A stretch of 10,300 bases of DNA from Planctomycetales bacterium. GTDB taxonomy: Bacteria > Planctomycetota > Planctomycetia > Isosphaerales > Isosphaeraceae. Positions 6,058-10,300 of the stretch are shown here, one piece after another. Position 1 is the first letter of the stretch, and the number at the start of each line of letters is the position of its first letter. Made by a program: the position numbers and the translations under genes. The notes under the pieces are model-generated. The model worked only from the letters and a program-made list of their open reading frames with translations, was not told the DNA's origin and did no database searches. The DNA lies in NCBI GenBank assembly GCA_027451455.1, contig DAIDJI010000131.1, positions 1 through 10,300 on the forward strand, read 5' to 3'.

Positions 6058-7479
6058 TCACTCGACGGGGCGCCTCGCCTCGTCCCAGATCGGCCCGTAA
6101 ACGGCCTTGTCGAAGGGCGGGCATCCGGTGGCGAACTGGCCCAGCTCGTTGTGCTTCGATCGCATGAGCGCCGTGCAGTAGCTGAAGGTCCGGCAAATCC
6201 GCTTGCGGTCGAGCGGCTCACCCCGCAAGAGCCGAACGCCGAAATCTGGCTGAGAAAGCGATCCTCGGCCGATCCCGACGAACGCGACACGCCCGGCCTC
6301 CACGTTCGCTGCGCCGGCCTCGAAGGCAAATGCCTGGAGCCAGCTATACCCCGAGCCGACGACGGGGAGATCCGGGAACGCCGACTGGACCTCGCCTGCG
6401 AGCCGGAAGTGCCGGTCGACACCGATCAGTGGATGTTCGGGCGTCTCGTAGCCATCGGGCGGCGCATACTCGAACGGGCGGAGCAGGTGTGGACTTGCGT
6501 ACGGATTGCCGATCGAGACATTCAGAAGTCCGAGGCCGAGATCCTTCAACTTACCGATCAACCAGAGCGGTTCCGAAAGGTCGGGACGCGAGGGATCCTC
6601 GGGATCGGTGCCCCAGGCTGAGGAGACCGGCCGCTCGTGGGGGCAGGGAATCCCGGCGTCCTCCGGCCCCTTCTGATAAGGGAGGCCGTCAAATAGGTTC
6701 AGGCGCGTCGCGATGATCCGTCCCGGGTTCTCGTCACGAATCCTGGCGACGAGGTCGCGGATGAATCGGGTTCGGTTCTCAATCGGTCCGCCGTACTTGC
6801 CGGGCCGAGTCCGGGCCGAGAGCAGTTCGCAGAGCAGGTAGCGGTGGCATTGCTTGATATCGACGAAGTCGAAGCCGATCTGGAAGGCGAGCGCCGCCGC
6901 CTCGACGTAGCGGTCCTGGAGCCGGTCCAGTTCGTCGTCGGAGATGAGGGGTGTCTTCTCGTCGGCCGACCGGCCGGTGGCCTTGTCGACGATGGTTCGG
7001 GGGGCCAGCACCGGATCGTGCTGTGCGAGGATCGGCCGGGCAAAGGAATATCGGCCGGAATGGGTGAGCTGCAATCCTACGAGGAGATCGTCGGTGGTTC
7101 CGAGGGCCTGCGCGTGGGCCTTGCGTGTCGCCTGGAGCATCCGGCCGAGGGAACCGGCTGTCGAGGGTCCGATGACGAGCTGTCGAGGATTGGCGCGACC
7201 TTCGGGGACGACCGCGGCGGCCTCGCCCCAGATGAGCTTGGCGCCGCCGGCCCCGAAGCGTTGATACCGCCGAAAGGTCAGCTCGCCCGGAGAGCCGTCG
7301 GGCTCGGCGTCGCAGCCTTCCATCGGCTGGATCGCGAGGCGATTGCCAATCGTTCGGCCGCCGATCTCGATCGGACGGAAGAGCGGGCTGAGGTCATCGG
7401 TAAGACGGACGTCGAGCCCGAGCCTGTCGACCTCGGCGATGAGCTCCTGTCGAGATTTGTACCGGAAATAGCGCGACAT
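6058..7479 (-). CDS. Old Yellow Enzyme family NADH:flavin oxidoreductase, variant active site
   Basis: This 473-residue protein is an FMN-dependent TIM-barrel oxidoreductase of the Old Yellow Enzyme class. Expected motifs appear in order: NRLAIQPMEG at 46-55, GGAKLIWGEA at 78-87, LQLTHSGRYS at 136-145, FVDIKQCHRYL at 205-215, YGGPIENRTRF at 229-239, and phosphate-binding segments VVGSGYS at 373-379 and VGIGRGSL at 401-408. In classical enzymes the segment near 209-212 reads H-x-x-N or H-x-x-H; here it is K-Q-C-H, so the first His is replaced by Lys209 while His212 remains. The C-terminal part has Cys at 429, 435 and 453 but not the four-Cys spacing of the iron-sulfur members, and the protein ends without the extra NAD-binding domains of 2,4-dienoyl-CoA reductase types. 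The ATG is preceded by GTGAGGA six bases upstream. The slipin gene lies 116 bp upstream on the same strand. Substrate unknown; family confident. Confidence 0.92.
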   Translation of the reverse strand: MSRYFRYKSRQELIAEVDRLGLDVRLTDDLSPLFRPIEIGGRTIGNRLAIQPMEGCDAEPDGSPGELTFRRYQRFGAGGAKLIWGEAAAVVPEGRANPRQLVIGPSTAGSLGRMLQATRKAHAQALGTTDDLLVGLQLTHSGRYSFARPILAQHDPVLAPRTIVDKATGRSADEKTPLISDDELDRLQDRYVEAAALAFQIGFDFVDIKQCHRYLLCELLSARTRPGKYGGPIENRTRFIRDLVARIRDENPGRIIATRLNLFDGLPYQKGPEDAGIPCPHERPVSSAWGTDPEDPSRPDLSEPLWLIGKLKDLGLGLLNVSIGNPYASPHLLRPFEYAPPDGYETPEHPLIGVDRHFRLAGEVQSAFPDLPVVGSGYSWLQAFAFEAGAANVEAGRVAFVGIGRGSLSQPDFGVRLLRGEPLDRKRICRTFSYCTALMRSKHNELGQFATGCPPFDKAVYGPIWDEARRPVE

Positions 7480-7533
7480 GGCCGATCCTCACCACCATTC
7501 GACCGGGGACGGAATCGGGTCATGGTGGCAGGT

Positions 7534-7579
7534 TTGTCACGGACCGACAAGGGCCGAGCGATCGATTTCCGCCCGGCCC
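7534..7579 (-). terminator. Two adjacent stem-loops after the slipin gene
   Basis: On the minus strand, GGGCCGGGCG pairs with CGCTCGGCCC (positions 7579-7551; ten pairs, one a G-U) around a 9-base loop. It starts 16 bp past the slipin stop. Directly after it, TTGTC pairs with GACAA (7550-7534) around 7 bases. There is no long T-run. The pair could end or attenuate transcription before the oxidoreductase gene, or simply stabilise the slipin mRNA. Confidence 0.45.
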
Positions 7580-7595
7580 CTCTTGAGGCGAACGA

Positions 7596-8549
7596 TCAGG
7601 CCCGAGGCGCCGCGGGCGGACTCTCCGGATTCTGCGTCCGGACGAAGTCGCGGAACGAATTGAGCGCCTCGAACATCTCGACCGGGAGAGCCAGAACAAC
7701 CGTGTTCGAGGCCGTGGGGCCCAGGCCGTCGATTGTCTGCAAGGTGCGTAGCTGCATCGCGCCAGGGCTCTCGGCCATGGTGTGGGCGGCCTGCGCGAGA
7801 TTAACGGCGGCCTCGCGATCGCCCTCGGCCTTGGTGATGGTGGCCCGTTTCTCACGCTCCGCGGAGGCCTGACGCGACATCATTTTCTTTAGATCCTCCG
7901 GCATGTCGATATCCTGAATCCGGAGGCCGGTGATATCCAGTCCCCAGCCCTTGGTATCCTTCTCGACGTGCTGCTCGATCGCGTGGGCGATCTGCTCGCG
8001 CTCGGTCAAAAGCTGGTCGAGCGTCATCTGGCCGATGACGTCGCGGAGCGAGGTCTGAGCGTACTGGGAGATCGCGTAGCGGAAATCCTGGACCATGATC
8101 AGAGCATCGGCCGCGTTCTGGACGCGGAAGAACAGGACGCCGTCGATCGTCACCGGGACATTGTCGCGCGTGATGACCTGCTGTTTCGGGATGTTCACGG
8201 CCAGGACGCGGGTATCAACGATCCAGATCTGATCGATCAGCGGGACGACCATGAACAGGCCGGGTCCCTTCATCGTGTGGTATTTCCCCAGCCGGAAGAC
8301 GACGGCCTTCTCCCACTGCGCGGCCAGGCGGATCGACGAGCAGACGACGATGTCGAGGAAGATCCAGAAGATCGCGAAGAGACCCGCGATCAGCGGATAC
8401 GCCGAGAAGATCGCCGCGGCGATCAGGGCGCCGGCGATCAGCATCAGCACAAACAGAAGTGCCGATATATAGTTAACCATGGGAGTGACTCGAATCTGCG
8501 GACCGCCGCGGGACGAACCGGGGGCGGCCGACATTTGCATTAGCGACAT
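7596..8549 (-). CDS. Slipin / stomatin-like SPFH (band 7) membrane protein
   Basis: This 317-residue protein is a prokaryotic slipin, a membrane-anchored SPFH scaffold that forms large oligomers and is thought to organise membrane microdomains or associated proteases. After a short polar N-terminus, two hydrophobic segments at about 27-49 and 51-70 probably form a hairpin in the membrane. The SPFH domain follows, with AAQWEKAVVFRLGKY at 76-90, KGPGLFMVVPLID at 94-106, ITRDNVPVTIDGVLFFRV at 126-143 and LRDVIGQMTLDQLLTERE at 168-185. A coiled-coil-like stretch with SRQASAEREKRATI and AEGDREAA lies at about 225-248, with a Pro/Ala-rich tail. The ATG has a GGAGG seven bases upstream. Many slipins pair with an NfeD gene; none is adjacent here, which matches the slipin branch with two N-terminal helices. 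It lies upstream of, and may be cotranscribed with, the flavin oxidoreductase gene. Confidence 0.93.
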   Translation of the reverse strand: MSLMQMSAAPGSSRGGPQIRVTPMVNYISALLFVLMLIAGALIAAAIFSAYPLIAGLFAIFWIFLDIVVCSSIRLAAQWEKAVVFRLGKYHTMKGPGLFMVVPLIDQIWIVDTRVLAVNIPKQQVITRDNVPVTIDGVLFFRVQNAADALIMVQDFRYAISQYAQTSLRDVIGQMTLDQLLTEREQIAHAIEQHVEKDTKGWGLDITGLRIQDIDMPEDLKKMMSRQASAEREKRATITKAEGDREAAVNLAQAAHTMAESPGAMQLRTLQTIDGLGPTASNTVVLALPVEMFEALNSFRDFVRTQNPESPPAAPRA

Positions 8550-8556
8550 CAGAAAA

Positions 8557-8582
8557 CCTCCGGCCGCCGTGGTTTCGGCGGC
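8557..8582 (-). promoter_or_regulatory. Slipin ribosome-binding site abutted by a GC hairpin in the 5' leader
   Basis: On the minus strand, GCCGCCG and CGGCGGC (8582-8576 and 8569-8563) form a perfect 7-bp all-GC stem with the loop AAACCA. The Shine-Dalgarno GGAGG (8561-8557) starts one base after the stem, and ATG follows seven bases later. Such placement can stabilise the mRNA 5' end or reduce ribosome access. No riboswitch class is recognised. Confidence 0.5.
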
Positions 8583-8970
8583 GAGACGAAGGACCGCGGC
8601 TGACTTCGCCGGGGCCGGTTTCGGATCAAGGTGACTCTCTCATCATCGAGCGATTCGCGGCGACCGGGCGATTATTCAGCCTCTTTCCAATCGTGAGTCA
8701 TCCTTCTCACGGACGCCGACGACAATCAGGGACCCGCCAAGCCGCCTGGATACCCTCCGCGCGATCGAATCCGAATGGATGCGAGACACACCCGACGGGA
8801 CGCGGGCCGGATCTGCGATTTCATCAAGCTAATACGTTGGCGAGGTGAGCGTCAACAAGGCAGCAGACGCCCGCCTCTGGCGAACCGTCCCGTCGCTGCG
8901 TACGATCTGGAGTGGTCCGTTGAGGCCCGCACCGATCGGCGCCGGGACTCGATCTGCCTCTCCATCCCAC
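8583..8970. other. Divergent intergenic region between slipin and Gfo/Idh/MocA genes
   Basis: About 390 bases with no recognisable gene. It must hold the promoters of both divergent genes. A minus-strand AATAAT (8676-8671, five of six -10 bases) is the best -10 candidate for slipin, but its -35 partner is poor (ATGACT at 19-bp spacing). An inverted repeat CGTGAG/CTCACG with an 8-base spacer lies at 8692-8711, just upstream of that box, and could be an operator or a hairpin. On the plus strand TACGAT near 8900 is a weak -10 candidate. A small open frame starting at 8775 crosses into the next gene out of frame and looks spurious. Confidence 0.4.
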
Positions 8971-8988
8971 GAGAAAGGGAGATTCTCC
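8971..8988 (+). promoter_or_regulatory. Ribosome-binding site displayed in a small hairpin loop
   Basis: GAGAA (8971-8975) can pair with TTCTC (8983-8987), leaving the Shine-Dalgarno AGGGAGA in a 7-base loop just before the ATG at 8989. An alternative pairing, GGAGA with TCTCC, would instead occlude it. The site fixes the start codon of the oxidoreductase gene; any regulatory switching is speculative. Confidence 0.5.
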
Positions 8989-10300
8989 ATGACGACTGAT
9001 CCGATGAACCGCCGCGAGTTCGCCGGGGCGGCCGGGATCGCAGCCGGCGCAGCCGCGATGCTGGGCATGCCGGCGATCGGCAAAAGTGCACCGGCCAGCG
9101 AGAAGGTCCGGCTCGTCCTCATCGGCGCGGGGAGCCGCGGCAATCAGTTGCTCGGCTCCTTTCTGCAACTGCCGGAGGTCGATATCGTCGGCATCGTCGA
9201 CGTCGACGACCATCACGCCGGGGAGACCGCCGAGCGGGTCAAGAAGGCGAAGGGGAACAGCCCCGACGCCGCCCGCGACTACCGCTCGATGCTCGATCGC
9301 AAGGACGTCGACGGCGTGATCATCGCCACCCCCGACCACTGGCACGCCCTCCCGGCGATCCAGGCCGTGATGGCCGGCAAGGACGTCTACGTCGAGAAGC
9401 CCGTGGCGCATAACATCGCCGAGGGTCAGGCCATGCTTCAGGCCGCCCGGAAGACCAACCGGGTGATGGCCGTGGGCACTCAGCAACGTTCCTCATCGCA
9501 CTTCCAGAAGGCCGTCGAGGTCGTCCGATCGGGTGCGCTCGGAAAGGTCTTCTGGGTGCAGACCTGGAATTATGAGAACATTAGCCCGACCGGGATCGGC
9601 AAGTTTCCGGACGGCGAGGCGCCCTCGCACGTCGACTACGAGCGATGGCTCGGCCCGGCACCCCTGCGGCCGTTCAATCCCAACCGCTTCCACCTCCTCT
9701 TCCGCTGGTTCTTTGACTATGCCGGCGGCATGATGAGTGACTGGGGTGTTCACCTGAATGATATCGTTCTTTGGGCGATCGACGCGAAGGGACCACGGTC
9801 GGTCGACACCACCGGCGGTATCTTCACGAGCGACGACAACCGCGACACGCCCGACACGATGCAGGTCGTCTACGAGTTTCCCGAGTGCGTCCTGACGTAC
9901 TCAATGCGCAAGGGGAACGGGCTGAAGTTCAACGGCCACGACTATGGCATTCTCTTCTGCGGGACGAACGGCAGCCTGATGCTCGACCGGAGTGGCTTCG
10001 AGATCATTCCGGACCACACCGTTCTGCCCTACGGAATCCGGATGGTCCAGGGTGACCGTCCGCTCCGGAAGATCGACCTCAAGGCCGAGAAGGTCAATGG
10101 GGACGACGGCCAGGACCCGCACGTGAAGAACTTCGTCGAGTGCATGAAGACGCGGGCCCGGCCGACCTCCGACATCGAGATCGCCCACCGTTCGACGAAT
10201 ACCTGCCATCTGGGGAACATCTCGTACAAGCTCGGCCGGAAGCTCTTCTGGGACGTTGAGACCGAGTCGTTCAAGAACGATCCGGAGGCCAACGCCCAGC
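8989..10300 (+). CDS. Gfo/Idh/MocA family oxidoreductase with Tat signal, 3' end cut by window
   Basis: About 437 residues of a NAD(P)-dependent sugar or cyclitol oxidoreductase of the Gfo/Idh/MocA family are present; the frame is open at base 10300. The last visible residues (FKNDPEANAQ) match the usual near-C-terminal region of planctomycete members, so probably only 15-25 residues are missing. Residues 7-30 form a twin-arginine signal (NRREFAGAAG and an Ala-rich run), so the enzyme is probably exported folded with its cofactor, as in periplasmic glucose-fructose oxidoreductase. The Rossmann motif GAGSRG is at 46-51, the acidic end of strand two (VDVDD) at 70-74, TPDHWHA at 114-120, the family-defining EKPVAHN at 136-142, and the DWGVHLND segment carrying the likely catalytic His at 251-258. 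The ATG has AGGGAGA six bases upstream. The exact sugar substrate is unknown; many paralogues occur per planctomycete genome. Call is secure. Confidence 0.95.
   Translation, partial: MTTDPMNRREFAGAAGIAAGAAAMLGMPAIGKSAPASEKVRLVLIGAGSRGNQLLGSFLQLPEVDIVGIVDVDDHHAGETAERVKKAKGNSPDAARDYRSMLDRKDVDGVIIATPDHWHALPAIQAVMAGKDVYVEKPVAHNIAEGQAMLQAARKTNRVMAVGTQQRSSSHFQKAVEVVRSGALGKVFWVQTWNYENISPTGIGKFPDGEAPSHVDYERWLGPAPLRPFNPNRFHLLFRWFFDYAGGMMSDWGVHLNDIVLWAIDAKGPRSVDTTGGIFTSDDNRDTPDTMQVVYEFPECVLTYSMRKGNGLKFNGHDYGILFCGTNGSLMLDRSGFEIIPDHTVLPYGIRMVQGDRPLRKIDLKAEKVNGDDGQDPHVKNFVECMKTRARPTSDIEIAHRSTNTCHLGNISYKLGRKLFWDVETESFKNDPEANAQ

Noticed and set aside
6150..6195. Possible iron-sulfur cluster in the C-terminal part of the flavin oxidoreductase (Cys429, Cys435, Cys453).
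   Set aside because: The four-Cys spacing of the 2,4-dienoyl-CoA reductase type is absent and only three widely spaced Cys are present.
1..7479. A biosynthetic gene cluster combining regulator, pump, acyltransferase and flavin oxidoreductase.
   Set aside because: No core biosynthetic enzyme is present, the genes are on mixed strands with gaps, and DUF1501 lies between them.
6844..7872. A 342-codon plus-strand frame antisense to the oxidoreductase and slipin genes.
   Set aside because: Both genes underneath have strong family motifs over the same bases; the antisense frame has none.
8775..8999. A 74-codon plus-strand frame before the Gfo/Idh/MocA gene.
   Set aside because: It runs out of frame into the next gene, has no ribosome site and no recognisable sequence.

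Overview
The window looks like ordinary chromosome from a GC-rich planctomycete, possibly of the Isosphaeraceae type. The evidence is the presence of two protein classes that planctomycetes carry in large numbers: a Tat-exported DUF1501 sulfatase-like protein and a Tat-exported Gfo/Idh/MocA oxidoreductase. High GC and GC-rich codon use agree. The family-level placement is inference. I see no tRNA, rRNA, CRISPR array, insertion sequence, phage gene or toxin-antitoxin pair.

Region 1 (1-2932, all minus strand) is an efflux operon. Its order is a TetR-family regulator, a lipoprotein periplasmic adaptor (MFP), and the start of an RND (HAE-1) inner-membrane pump that leaves the window at base 1. 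The regulator stop and adaptor start share one base (TGATG). A -35/-10 pair with 17-bp spacing lies upstream, and a 14-bp inverted repeat covers the predicted transcription start. Together these suggest that the regulator represses its own operon and the pump, with release by an unknown pump substrate.

Region 2 (2933-4539) holds a minus-strand acyltransferase-3 family membrane protein that starts at TTG with a perfect Shine-Dalgarno sequence. Sparse non-coding DNA lies on both sides, including a 12-bp direct repeat with a 20-bp period.

Region 3 (4540-7479) has a plus-strand DUF1501 protein converging on a minus-strand Old Yellow Enzyme family flavin oxidoreductase. A perfect 11-bp-stem hairpin lies between them. 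The oxidoreductase has Lys where classical members have the first active-site His.

Region 4 (7480-8549) is a minus-strand slipin/stomatin-like SPFH protein upstream of the oxidoreductase. It has a GC hairpin abutting its ribosome-binding site and stem-loops in the gap that follows it.

Region 5 (8550-10300) is a divergent intergenic region followed by a plus-strand Gfo/Idh/MocA oxidoreductase that runs off the right edge, probably only a few residues short of complete. Outside the efflux operon the genes show no clear shared pathway. I found no convincing undescribed multi-gene system; the most testable points are the autoregulated efflux promoter, the variant flavoenzyme active site and the RNA structures around the slipin gene.
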